A stretch of 64,000 nt of DNA, taken from Sclerotiophoma versabilis. Taxonomy: Eukaryota > Ascomycota > Dothideomycetes > Pleosporales > Didymellaceae. Every line of letters begins with the position of its first letter. Position 1 is the stretch's first letter. The DNA is taken from positions 124,001-188,000 of the forward strand of contig JAAROD010000054.1 in NCBI GenBank assembly GCA_012274445.1. Direction: 5' to 3'. The notes below the pieces were generated by a model. It was not told the DNA's origin. It searched no databases and was given only the letters and a program-made list of their open reading frames with translations. A program made the position numbers and the translations under genes. This document shows positions 35,593-47,200 of the stretch, in pieces.

Positions 35593-37013
35593 GGCGGGCG
35601 AGGGCGAGGGCAAGGGCGAGGGGGGAGGGTTCGAAGGGCTGCTCCATGGCTGGTGGTTAGCTTCAGCGCACGTCGAAAATGCTCAGTCGGAGTCTCCGAG
35701 CCGCACAGACACACCTGGGGTAAGCTGGAGGGCCACAATATGCCGGGGAGGAACAGCGGCTCTGCTTAGGCAAGTGCACTCGACAACGAGATGGCGAGGT
35801 GAAGGGGCTGATGCGCTCAAATCGCAAAGACGAAGTGTAGCAGTGCAGCAGCGAGTTCGACGACGCAGACGTCAAGGACGAGCCCACATTCCTCCAACGT
35901 GCCGAGGCACGTCAGAGCCGCCTAACGCTCGCTGAAAACCGGGGCCGGCCTGCTTCAGTCCTGGACTCGGACGGCACCATGCGTTTGGGGCAACTTGCGC
36001 CGGCCACCAGCTGGGGGCTCCGGATCCTCCGCTTTCTGGGCACGGCCAATCTCTCGTCCCCCATTACGCTGCCATCCCGCTCTCTGCTCAGCGCCCTTCT
36101 GTCGCGTCAGACTCTCGTCAAAGGACGACTCACATGCAAAACGCAGCATGGCGCTTCACATGTCGATCTGGGGGCCGCGCCGCGCTGCGGGAGCCATCTG
36201 TTCGGCGGCTGGCTGATTGGCTGCTCCGGATCACGGGTGCGCTTCGCCTCGGCATCTCCAGGCCAAGACTAGCGCAGCACCCTATCGGCCGCTTTCGACA
36301 CTTCGACCCTCACTCAAACTTTCCACATGCGGTAGGTTGCACACAGCACGACAAGACCCAGCTCCCAGGCCGGCGGGCCCAACTCTCTTGATGTACCACC
36401 TCTGGCCTGGACTTGCGCCTTGTTGCTGCTTTACACATGCAAGAGAGCAGCCATCTCCAGAGAGTATCTTGGTAGACCACACTGACATCAAGCAAACTAT
36501 CTCTATGCTCTCACACTTGACAAACACACTCAATCCTGCCCCTGCGTCAGCGCTACATCCTGGCACCTACACGCGTGGAAAAGCAAGCCGTAAGCCCATG
36601 ATCCCGGCAACTTAATCTAGGGCTGCATGGAGTGGCGCTTCCCATCAACAACACTCCAACAATGCCCAAATCTCGTTGCCGTCCAGACCACTACAAAAGC
36701 CAGATAACAGCAAAAACCATTGCAGAACCCACTGCACCCTGTGAAGCATCCATCTCCTCCATCGCCGTTGTTCCGCATGTCCTACAACATCACCATGGAG
36801 ACGTCAACTCGACCGTGGAGATTGATCCCCTGCCGTGCTACCTTACGCCTGCTTCGACGTTGCACAGCTTGATAACGCCCAAACATGCGGACAGCACTCA
36901 TTTGTTTTCTCCCACTCTCCAAGGATCCAATACCCTCCAGTACCCACTCGCCATCTCGACGGCACGAATGACTCCAGACATCCCAACCCGAAACCCCCTC
37001 CGACGCACGAGAT
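35593..37013. other. Intergenic upstream region of two divergent genes
   Basis: This 1.4-kb GC-rich stretch separates the synthetase from the rhodopsin-domain gene. Frames inside it (for example 36217-36615, 36632-37147) are Pro/Ser/His-rich artefacts without splice or domain support. Confidence 0.4.
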
Positions 37014-38565
37014 ATGCCTGTCGATGCCAGAGATGTTCCCGCGTCCTCGACACTTGCCATTGTCGCTACGCTGGCCTCGTTCGCGCTGTTGAGCTTCTCG
37101 CTCAGACTCTGCACTCGTGGAAGACGCCTACGCAGCCTCGGTTCTGATGACTGGCTTCTTATTGTCGCCGCAGTAAGTGTCTTGTCCGAATCTGCAAAGC
37201 TCTACTCATGAAACTTTCAGTCGTGCGTCATTGGGGATCTGGTAATTGCTATTTTATTGAGTATAGACAAGCAAGCATGGTCCACCACAACCGGCGATCA
37301 GATGCCAATCCTGATATGGGTCGTTACTTTGGTCCAAACACTAGGCATCGGTTTGATCAAGCTGTCGGTAGCACTTACTGTGCAGAAGCTTCCTATCCCC
37401 AGCTGGCACCGACACGTCGTTCTTGGATACGTCTGTAAGTTTGATGCGTAGTTGCACCTGATCCTCGCTGATTTCGACAGGCCTCACAACCGGACTTACA
37501 GTGCTCTGGTTTGGATCTGCACTGTTGTTCGCCGGCCCTATCACCATCGACTGGAGCGCTACAGGCGAACCTGACGCCATACGGAGACTGCTCGGTTTTA
37601 TCAACAGCGTGCTGGATGTCGCTACAGATGCGATTGTCGCTCTGCTTCCCCTCCCATTACTGTGGATCTTACGCCCGGAATCTTCTGTCAAGTTGACTCT
37701 GCTGGCGGTCTATCTATTCACCACTGCAGCTGTGGGTGCCGCGAGCGCACGAACGTATCTTCTGTACACCACCTGGCAGGGCGAGTCGGCACACTCCTCC
37801 CCACTGACGACGCTCTGCTCGTCCATCGAGCTCGGCGCAGGCATGCTCGCAGCCAGTCTCCTCACGCTCCCCGCCTCGCTCTCTTCTCTCGACCACCGCC
37901 GGCGCAGCAGTAAACAGTCCACCTCAACAGACACCTCACCACCCTGCTATCCCTCGGAGACGTACGCCTCAACCTCGACCGTCATCCACCGCCCCTCCGC
38001 CCCGCACCTCCTCACCCTACGCTTCCACGACACCGAATCGAATATCGACTTCGACATGGAAACCCCCGCCACGCGAACCCGCACGCACACGCTCCGCTCG
38101 CGCACCACCCATTGCCACAGCCGCAACGTCTCCGACTGGAGCCAGTTCTCGGGCTTCACGCACTACACCACGCCCGCTGCGTCGGCGCATGGGTTGTCGC
38201 CACGCGCGTCGCGAGGGGTCAGCATGAGCGGGGTCAGTATGAATGGGGTGAGTATGAACGGGGTCGGCATGAACGGGGTCAGTTCGAATGGAGACAGTTC
38301 GAACAGAGTCAGTATGAATAGAGTCAGTATGAACGGTGCGAGCATGCACGAAGCCAGCACAAACGAAGTCAGCATGAACGAAATGGAGCGCAGAACACGC
38401 AGCATCGGCATTGGCCGAGCAGGCGCAGACAAGACACAGATAGGCATCGCCGTCACAACGCTGCACGACAAGCCCGTGCGGGACTCGGAAGCCGGCGAAG
38501 AAATGGCAGAGCTGGCGAGGCTGTTCGCCGATCAGACGCAGCTGTGGGGTCAGAAGTCTCAGTGA
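37014..38565 (+). CDS. Pth11-like / rhodopsin-domain integral membrane protein
   Basis: Three exons (37014-37172, 37221-37434, 37481-38565) join in phase to 485 aa. The N-terminal 280 residues contain about seven hydrophobic segments, the SLGSDDWLLIVAA motif at the end of TM1, the IGIGLIKLSVAL-type TM3 segment, and further helices (VLWFGSALLFAGPITIDWSA, LDVATDAIVALLPLPLLWIL, VKLTLLAVYLFTTAAVGAAS). This is the fungal rhodopsin/Pth11-like fold used by plasma-membrane GPCR-like proteins. The 200-residue cytoplasmic tail is rich in Ser, Thr and Arg and includes a pentapeptide array (GVSMN-like) encoded by a 15-bp minisatellite. No CFEM domain precedes TM1. The ligand is unknown. Confidence 0.85.
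38217..38391 (+). repeat. In-frame 15-bp coding minisatellite
   Basis: About eleven diverged copies of a 15-bp unit (GTCAGTATGAACGGG-like) encode GVSMN-type pentapeptides in the tail of the rhodopsin-domain protein. Unit length is a multiple of three, so copy-number change keeps the frame. Confidence 0.85.
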
Positions 38566-38938
38566 CACACCCCCGCATCAGGCGAGAAATGAATGAATGG
38601 GGTCTAGTTACTCAGATGTAGATGTAGTTATATATTCAATTATTCAATCATTCAATCATTACTTAAAAAGTGTAGGTAGTAGTAGTAGATTGAAGGAAAA
38701 GAGGTAGAATATAGTCTGATATGTGCGATTATGTCTATGTAGGTAGGTAGGTAGGTAGGTACGCTTGATAAAGACACGGTGGATGGACAAATGTCAATGG
38801 ACAACGTCAATCCACATGTATATGCACAATCCACAAAGCCATGGCTATATGCAACCCGATGCTAAAAACGCCGCCGATGCATATCTAAAAGACGTTCGGA
38901 CAGGTGGAAAAAGGAAACTCGTTACAAGGGTCGGCTGT
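38566..38938. other. Convergent 3' region with microsatellites
   Basis: Contains an ATTCA-type array (38630-38662) and a GTAG array (38740-38761) between two convergent genes. Confidence 0.6.
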
Positions 38939-40470
38939 TCAGAAGCCGTTGAAGCCCAGCATCATGCCTGCGGCGCCAGCGCCGGCGGCGGCGGCCAACC
39001 AGGGGCTTGCCGTCATCATGGGGTATGCGCCGGCGGTCGAGGTGAGGGTGCCAGTCACGCTGGGGCTGTTGACGCGGGGACCGCCGGTGCCGACGGCGGC
39101 GGTGGAGACGGCGTTGGGGACGACGCTGGCGCCGGGCACACCGTCAGCGCCGGCCTTGATCTCCTTGACGCTGGAGCTGGTGGCGTTGAAGTTTGTCTGG
39201 GCGAGCGAGATCTCGTTGTTGCTCAGGTCGTAGACGACGTAGGCCGATCGCAGGAACGTGTCTCCGAGGACGGCGACGCCATTGCCGGCTGGGCCAATGC
39301 CGAGAATGCACACTGGCTGTCCGCGGCTGACGGCGGCGGTGATGACGAGCTCGTTGTAGGGGACCGAGATGGTGACGCCGCTGAAGCCAAAGTCGAGCGA
39401 GCCGTCCTGGTTGGCGAGGTTGCAGTCGACAAAGGCAGCCTCCTGCCTGGAGTCGTAGCGTGCGTTGAAGTGTGTGTACAGCGCCGTGGCGACCTCGTCG
39501 GGGAGGTACATGAGCGAGGAGCCGGAGTCGAGGAGGACGGCGACGTTGGACTTGGCGAAGATGGACGTCTTGTTGCCTCCGATGCCCAAGTCGGTCAGGG
39601 CGATGATGAACTCGGCGAAGACGCCCTGCTCCGGGATGACGGGCAGCGTGCTGAGCGTGCCCTGGTACTTGTCTGTGTCGACACCGCCGAAGAGGATGCT
39701 GCCGGTCGAGGCGTCGAGGTCGTTCAGCCAGAGCGAGAAGGCAACGCTGCTGATGGTGCCGTCGTCCTTGAGCTTCTGGGGCAGGTTGGGGTATGCGTCC
39801 AGGCCGAAGCGGTTGACCTGCACCTCGTTGATGGTGTAGCCAATGCCCAGGATGCCCTCGGGCGACGACGACGTGTAGCCAATGCCGAACTGCATGTCGG
39901 TGATGGTCTGGCCGCCGAAGCGGAAGGTGTCGGTCGCATAGTCGCCGGATGCGCCCGAGCCGTCGACGTACGAGATGTTGAACGAGTTGTTGACGAACTG
40001 GTAGGTCGACGAGTCGTTGGCGTTGTACGTGCCCGCAGCGCCGCACTGGTTGCCCTGCTCTGTGCATAGCCTCGAGGTGGCCGCGTTGACCCACAGGTCG
40101 CTGCTGCCCGTGTCGACGTGGAGGCGGAAGGTCTGCTCGGGCGTGCCTAGTGTCGCATTGGCAAAGTAGAGGGTCTGGAGGTTGTCGAGCGTCTGCTGGA
40201 CCGTCTTCTGCCGCCTGCGCAGCTGGTCGTGTGCGACGGGGTTGGGCACGTTTCTCCGCTGGATGTCGAGGCCGACTACTCGTGGGTTCTGGCGCCGTCA
40301 GTCTCGCGCCAGGCAAGGGAGCTGTTGCGACTCGTGGGTAAGGCGCCCACGCGGGAGGATTCGCTTCGCAACGTTCCCGGGGAAGCCAAGACACTTACCT
40401 CTCGCGTCGCAAGCTCTAGCGCTGCCGCCGATGACACCAACTGCGCAGCAATCAAGGTCGAGTACTTCAT
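38939..40470 (-). CDS. GPI-anchored aspartic protease (yapsin-like)
   Basis: There are two exons. The first (40470-40399) encodes the signal peptide MKYSTLIAAQLVSSAAALEL. The second (40258-38939) is joined using the ATCCAG acceptor, the only one nearby that keeps the frame, for 463 aa. The propeptide carries dibasic and RRR sites (38-40) for processing. The pepsin-like fold has catalytic aspartates D73 (DTGSSDLW) and D268 (DSGSS), the flap tyrosine region ISYVDGSGASGDYATD, and paired cysteines. The end (Ser/Thr/Gly/Pro-rich linker, then hydrophobic AAAAGAGAAGMMLGFNGF) looks like a GPI-attachment signal, so the enzyme should sit at the plasma membrane or wall and trim secreted or wall proteins. 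The donor follows the E24 codon; a conserved Val-Val-Gly-Leu-Asp stretch just before the acceptor suggests the true acceptor could lie slightly upstream. Confidence 0.9.
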
Positions 40471-41535
40471 GGCGGCGCCGGTGGAAGGGGAGGGTCAGTC
40501 GACGAGCCGCCTATATGTGTCGGGCGCGGTGGGGGCGCGGGCTGCTGGAAATCTGAGGCGCAACGAGTCGCAGTCGGCTTCTGGCTGGCCCGGACTATGC
40601 GTGGTAGCGGGCTGGATGCGTAACGACGAGGGTGGTTGCAGGGAAGCAGGCTACTAAGCGACGGTGAAGCAGACAGCAGACAGCAGACAGCAGACAAGCA
40701 GGCGGCGCAGTGGTGAAAGAATAGGCGCAGACGGTGCCCGTCTTATTTGTGCAGGGGGCGATCAACCAGCAACCAGCAGCGCAGTGATGACGACGCACGT
40801 CAAGGCTGGCGGGAAGCGTGCTGCGGACGCTGCTCGGATCGTACGGCCGCCCACGTAACCCGCTAGCAGCAGGCGCCGACGTACTGATTTGGAAGGCATT
40901 GGGTTCCTGACCCGGCTCTGCGTCGCCCGTGGCGGTGCTCGCCCTGAGACGTGACTTGGCCACGGCCGTTTCGAGCGTCTGAGTGCTTCGGCCCAACTCG
41001 CGCTCGACCTCGCTCGACCTCGCTCGACCTGTGCCTGGCGCGAACGAGCACTCCCCGGCGTGGCGCAGGCCTGAGCCGGCCTGGGACTGAGACAATGGCA
41101 GTTTCTGCGCCGCCTGACAGTTCGTGATCCAAGGCCTGCAACGACATGCGTTTGCCTTGTGACCGGTGCGTTGCGTGGCGCTGCGTAGCGCTGCGTATGC
41201 ACAGCGACAGTGTGCGCGGCCTTGACAAGTCCCATGTCATCATGGCCTTAAAACCGGCGCTTCCCCAGTGGCTAGTGCCGTGCTGGCGTCAAGAAGTGTG
41301 CACCAAGACGTCTGGACGAGCTCTGTGTGGAGCGCACCACGATGGAGGCATCGACACAGGAACTAGATGCTCTTCTATATTAATCGTGTATAGCGAGACT
41401 GCGGCGCTTAACATTTAGGACGCTCTACTCCGGAACAATTTAAGTAATGCAAGGTAGTTGGCAGAACAATCTAATTCATGCACAGTGATTCGTAGATGAT
41501 CAATTTGGGTACTGCAAAGTAGTTCGGTGTGGACA
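40471..41535. other. Intergenic region with short tandem repeats
   Basis: No gene is supported. Simple arrays occur at 40668-40697 (CAGACAG-like) and 41004-41032 (three copies of CTCGACCTCG). Confidence 0.5.
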
Positions 41536-41580
41536 TAGCGTAGAAATTGGATTCTTTGGCCGCCAGCTAGTTCTACGCTA
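41536..41580. mobile_element. 45-bp miniature derivative of the 24-kb MITE
   Basis: The block is bounded by a 10-bp perfect inverted repeat (TAGCGTAGAA / TTCTACGCTA) including TA at each edge. Its interior repeats the subterminal sequence GATTCTTTGGCCGCCAGCTA of the element at 24014-24264. It looks like an extreme internal-deletion copy or a solo end that regained symmetry. Confidence 0.6.
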
Positions 41581-41821
41581 TCACAGCCATCCAGGCCCGT
41601 GAATTCGCCGCAAGCGTGAGAACCCTTCTTGTGCACCGTCGGCGAACAAGCATCCAACCATGACGTCGCCTGACGGCTAAGCTTCGGCTCGGCGGGGCGG
41701 GTGCACAGGGCTGTCAAGTGTCTGCACGTGATGACACTAGTGGGACATCGCAGATCCCTGCAATCGCGTCGCGTCTACGCGTAGCTGGGCCCCTCCAACA
41801 AAGTCGGCATCCACAGACAAC

Positions 41822-42932
41822 ATGTCGAAGGGAGAGTCTTCGAAAGCAGCCGCCAGCAATGGCGTGCGAGCAAACCCCAATGCAGTCGGGGGGGCCAACT
41901 ACGAGCTGCCGTGGTAATTATCAGCCTTCCTACCACGCTCGACTGACGCTGACCCACCGCAGGGTCGAGAAATACCGCCCAGTCTACCTCGACGATGTCG
42001 TCGGCAACACAGAGACAATCGAGCGCCTCAAGATCATCGCCAAAGACGGAAACATGCCCCACATGATCATCTCCGGCATGCCAGGTATTGGCAAAACCAC
42101 ATCGATCCTCTGCCTGGCCCGACAACTCCTCGGAGACGCCTATAAGGAGGCCGTGCTCGAGCTCAATGCCTCAGACGAGCGCGGTATCGACGTGGTACGG
42201 AACCGGATAAAAGGCTTTGCACAGAAGAAAGTCACGCTGCCGCCGGGCAGGCAGAAGCTCGTCATCCTGGACGAAGCAGACAGCATGACCAGCGGCGCAC
42301 AACAGGCCCTCCGTCGAACCATGGAGATCTACAGCGCCACAACACGCTTTGCCTTTGCCTGCAACCAGTCCAACAAGATCATCGAGCCCCTCCAGTCTCG
42401 CTGCGCCATCCTGCGCTACGCCCGCCTCACCGACGCCCAGGTCGTCCGCCGCATCATGCAAGTCTGCGAAGCCGAGAAGGTGCAATACTCGGACGACGGC
42501 ATCGCCGCCCTCGTCTTCTCCGCAGAGGGCGACATGCGCCAAGCCATCAACAACCTGCAATCCACCTCCGCCGGTTTCGGCTTCGTGAGCGGCGACAACG
42601 TCTTCAAGGTCGTCGACAGCCCGCACCCCGTCAAAGTGCAAGCCATGATCAAAGCCTGCCACGAGCAGCGCATCGACGACGCCATGATGACGCTGAAAGA
42701 GCTGTGGGACCTGGGCTACTCGTGTCACGACATCATCAGCACCATGTTCAGGGTCACCAAGACGATTGATACCCTGAGCGAGCATGCGAAGCTGGAGTTC
42801 ATCAAGGAGATTGGGTTCACGCACATGCGGATTCTGGAGGGCGTGCAGACGCTGCTGCAGTTGAGTGGGTGCATTGCGAAGTTGTGCAAGATCAACATGC
42901 AGCCGCAGCTTTTCGTCATGCCGTCGAAATGA
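41822..42932 (+). CDS. RFC4: Replication factor C small subunit 4 (human RFC2 orthologue)
   Basis: Two exons (41822-41913, 41963-42932) join in phase within the ELPWVEKYRP motif (28-37), giving 353 aa, the usual length. It is an AAA+ clamp-loader ATPase with Walker A GMPGIGKTT (69-77), Walker B VILDEAD (131-137), the arginine-finger SRC motif (176-178) and the C-terminal collar domain. The sequence around NMPHMIISGMPGIGKTTS and the end of the collar place it with yeast Rfc4/human RFC2 rather than the other small subunits. In the RFC pentamer it loads PCNA on primed DNA, and it also works in the Rad24, Ctf18 and Elg1 alternative clamp loaders in the nucleus. Confidence 0.96.
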
Positions 42933-44227
42933 CCTAGCTGCGGAAGAGACGGTTTGTATGCATTTAGCCTGGCGTTGGGGTGTCATATCGAGGCTGGACT
43001 GGAAAGTAGCTACAAAGATACCGGCATTTAACACAATCTTGTTCCTCTAGTCTCCCTCCTCGTATTCGTATTCCTCCTATCAAGCATAGTCAGAACACGT
43101 CTATGATGATCGTGCTGAACAATTTGTAAGTCGAAACGGTGAGCAGTCTTGGTGAAGACGAAGCATGTTTGGTAGTGTGTGCTATCTATTCCCAGATATT
43201 AAATGTCTCTCTGATGTTACTGTGTCACTGATACTGTTACTGTGTCGCTGATGCTGTTGCTACCTCGCCACGTCCACGAGAACTTTGAATACGGCGCACG
43301 CACCCACAGTCACTTGATACAACAACGCCCATGTCTGTCGTTGGGGGAAACTTGCTACTTGTGATTCGACCAGACTCGAGTGCTCTTGTGGAACAATTCA
43401 AATGCGCGTGCGATTCTTAACCTTGTGACTGTTGACTTGGAAGGCTTGCGTGTCTGTGTCACTTCTCTTCCGACACAGAAGAACTGCAACAAAAGCATAT
43501 GACTGTTTAGTATAAAAGTCAAATTTTATTCTTTTTTATAGAAAACCCCCTCCGCATTGCTGGGTGCTTATCTTTCTTGCTCCCGTGCATGGTCTAGTCC
43601 GCTCGTGCACCTACGTTACATCACACAACCCAACACGCACCATGCGGTACCTTGATTTTCCCATTACTCTGGACTCGAATCGCGATGTGAAAAAAAATTC
43701 GCGCGGCAAAGATGTGTAAGCAACTTTTCTTTTTTTTTTTTTTTTTCAACAAGGGGTATTGCAGGGGACGCTGGTGAACAGATAGATGCTTGGGCTTTCC
43801 AGAAGGAAGACGAAGAAAGATATTGCTGGAAACCTAACATGATGCTGACTGGCGGGACTTTGAGTGGAACAATTGAGTGCGCTGGAATAGATATCAGTAT
43901 GCAAAGGAATTCAACGATTAGTAGAGATTATGGTCTTCGTAGGTAGGTAATGGTTTGCGTGGCCATGTCTTTCTCATCGTCCTTTTCAGTTCCGCGTTCG
44001 CCTCCAAAACTACCCTAGTCCAACAACGAATACTAGCAAGGGAAAATAGAGTGACAACACATGTATATGTCAGACATCAGTACCTTGGAGTTTGATGACT
44101 GTGGACACTTCCAAGTTAGAGATCGCTCTCACACCCCATTCACTCCTAGCCAGCATCGTGATGCTATTCTCTATTGTTCATTCTATATCTCACCTCCCGA
44201 ACTTCTCCACACTCCTATACCAAACAA
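42933..44227. other. Convergent intergenic region
   Basis: No gene is seen over 1.3 kb. A T-run of about 18 bases lies at 43729-43746. Both flanking genes end here. Confidence 0.5.
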
Positions 44228-47200
44228 TCACTGTCCCACTCCTTCCATCCAAACAACATTCCTTGGACTCCCCAAACTCATATCCCCAATCCCCACTGTA
44301 CTGCTCCTCACATCCGGCACAACCATAACACTCTCCCCGTAACTTAAGCAGTCTGTCTCACAGTTCAAGATCTCCTCCTCGTCACCCTTCTCATCTTCTT
44401 TCTCCTTCGGCTTGATCCTGGCCCTGATATCCACGCTCGGTAGCAACGCGTTACCAGCTTTGAGCGGAATGAGCATGACTGCGAACTCTTTGACTTCGTC
44501 TTCGGTAGCTGTGAAGAGCGCGCGGCGTTGCCCTGCGATGAGCCACTGGTCTGGAGATGCGTCGATTGTGTAGACGAATTCGATCGGGTCTACGGCAGAA
44601 GACAGGTTTGCGGCTGCCACGAGGGATGCCGAGGAGGCCCAGTGGCGGGTGTGCGAGATGCGGAGGGTTGCGTGGAGAGGCTGGCCGATAATAGCAATCT
44701 TGGAACTGTGAGAGGGTGACGTCAAGCTCAAGGACGTGGTGTGCAAAATGTGGGTTTGCGGGATCGAGACTGTGATGACCATGCGGCGAGGCGGGTGAGA
44801 TGAAGGAGGGGCTAAATTAGCTGATGGAGTCGACGGAGCGGTTTTCGGCAGATGGATGATCTTGTTGTCCTGCAATGTTGCGTCAGTCCTCTGTTCCTAA
44901 GTACTGCACGGCCAGTTTACCCTTAGCCAAGCTTGCAACCACGACCGTGTCTCGTCACGCCCAGGCTGTGGCAGGCTATCCAAACACTCTGCCCAATCCT
45001 GCTCTTCATACACACCCATGTCAACCTTCCCAATCAAAGCGATCTTCTCATACTGGTAAGGGATGATCTTCCGTTCCGTTCGATCGGCAAATGCTGCGAC
45101 CAATAGCCGGCTAAGATAGGCAACAGAACTACCGTTGACAGCGGTGGCGAAGTGTCCTTGCAAACGATCAAGGACATCTTCGTTCAGACAACGATACTCA
45201 ACGGCAAGTGCTAGACTACCCGTCTTTGGGGATTGACTCGGTATTGGCTCTTCGGAATCGAGATCCTTCTTCACAATCTTGTATGTGACCGCTACTGGTT
45301 GTTTGGGGAAGACGCATATAGGTTGTTTCGATCTTCTGGGGGCATGAACATCGAACTCTTCTGACCCCTCGAGCTTGATGTCCAGTAGCTCCAATGGTAC
45401 CTGGTTTGCCGTCTTAATGTTGAACTTCGAGAACAGCGACTTGCTCTTAAAGTGGTCGTGTACGTTCACATCCAGTGGCAGTTCGACTGGAATGGTGAAT
45501 GATGAGAAGTATTGAAACTGGCCATGTGATGTATGGTAGTCGATTTCGGCCTTAACGGTGAGGTCTTGAAGAATTGTTTCCATGTCATAGGGTATTTTCA
45601 GGGTGATGCTGGAGTTTGCGGGCATCTCTCCGATTGAGATCACGCCGGGCTTCTGGCTTTCTCTTATGGCGCCGCCTTCCGACTCCACGCTTGCGTCGGC
45701 AGTTCGTAAGCGTAGTCCGGCTGAAGCAGACTTGAGACGGATCTCTGCGTGTTCGACGTCATTCGCACCCGTTGAACAAGAGATCTCAATATGTCGTGGC
45801 TTGTCGATATGTATGAAGTGAGACAGATAGACCCGCGCGTCAAGCGCCTCGGCGCGGGAAAAGCATTGTACGCGGGCCTTTTTCGCAGCTTTCAGAGACG
45901 TAATGGATGCTGAAGCAATGATGCCAAGAGGGGTTGGAGCCTCTGTCTTGCTGACCGGTTCATGTACAAAGACAATGCGCTTTGCTTCGAGAACAATTTT
46001 GTCAACCGTGTATGGACCAGTCGTGTTAATCTATGCACCGTTAGTATTCTGTATGCCTTTTGGGTGGGACAGCTTACGCTACAACCAAGCCATACACGGC
46101 TTAAGCCCTTCTTTATTGTCATTGCCCCCGGCGTTTCAAGCCAGATGTCTTTGGCAGTCGTCGAGGTGGCAGAAACCAGCCTGATCTTGGCTGCACGAAT
46201 CTCGATCTCGTCTTCGAGAATGTGTCTGAACTGAAGACGGAGCTGAAAGCCATCTCTGTCTTCGTAGTGCCGGAGATACGGTTCGACAGCAATGTCGGTG
46301 AAGTAGTCGGCCATTTCGACTGACACATCGTATGGGAGCTGTTGCGAGTAGTCTACAAGCTCATTGAGCACACCGCCTGTGTCAACTTTGTCATCGTTTA
46401 GCCAGTGTGAGGGCATGTTGGAGACGCCGTCATCGCTCGCATTTTTTGACGAACTGCTGAAAGATATCCTGCTTGCGGAAGACCTTGCGAGTAGATCGAA
46501 AAGTGTTCGAATGTACTCGTCCTTGCGGTTGAGCTTCTTGAGACAGCGAGCGTACATCTTCAGCATAGTGGCTACGACAGTATTCCATCTGCTTTTTGCG
46601 AAGAGTGACAAGCTTGCATCTGATGAGCCTTTACTTGTAATCCCTGCCATGCTACCGAAGTACATAGCCGCCGCTCGAAAATCACCTAGCTCGTATCGAA
46701 GAGCCGCCAAATCACCCGTGATGCTCTCTGCAGATTTCACTTGTCCGGCAGCACGATAATGTTGGAAGATCTGATCGCTGAGAGTTTCGTAAGATTGTCG
46801 AAAGTGATCAATAGATGCTACAGCATGGACAAGACCTGTTGCAGAGATACCGGAGGTAGCATAGGCGACTTTTGCTGTATCTTTGGCGTCGGCAGTTTCC
46901 CCTGCCCCTTCTTCGTCTTCTTCATCCTCGTTGAGGTTAATTTCAGAGAAGTCCTCGCTTTGGCTCAAGGACGGAAGGATAGCAGCCCATCCTACAGCCC
47001 ATCCTACGGCTTTGCCAACTTGCTCGAGTAGTCTTCGCTGGATGCCTATCAGTTGTGCTCTTTGTCCAGCTAGGTCCATTAACCCGTTCTTAGACTGATT
47101 AATGACACTTGGCTGACTGGGAGTCGGGCGGTCCTGATACTGTCCGTTCTCGTATACTACCTGGCCACTTGCAGTGGGCTGGAGATACGGAGGGTCGGTC

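Noticed and set aside
38765..40069. 434-codon plus-strand frame opposite the aspartic protease
   Set aside because: The product is Gly/Val/Asp-rich with no known motif, and the minus strand carries both catalytic aspartates of a pepsin-like enzyme.
42171..43034. 287-codon minus-strand frame opposite RFC4
   Set aside because: It mirrors RFC4 codon structure and has no independent signature.
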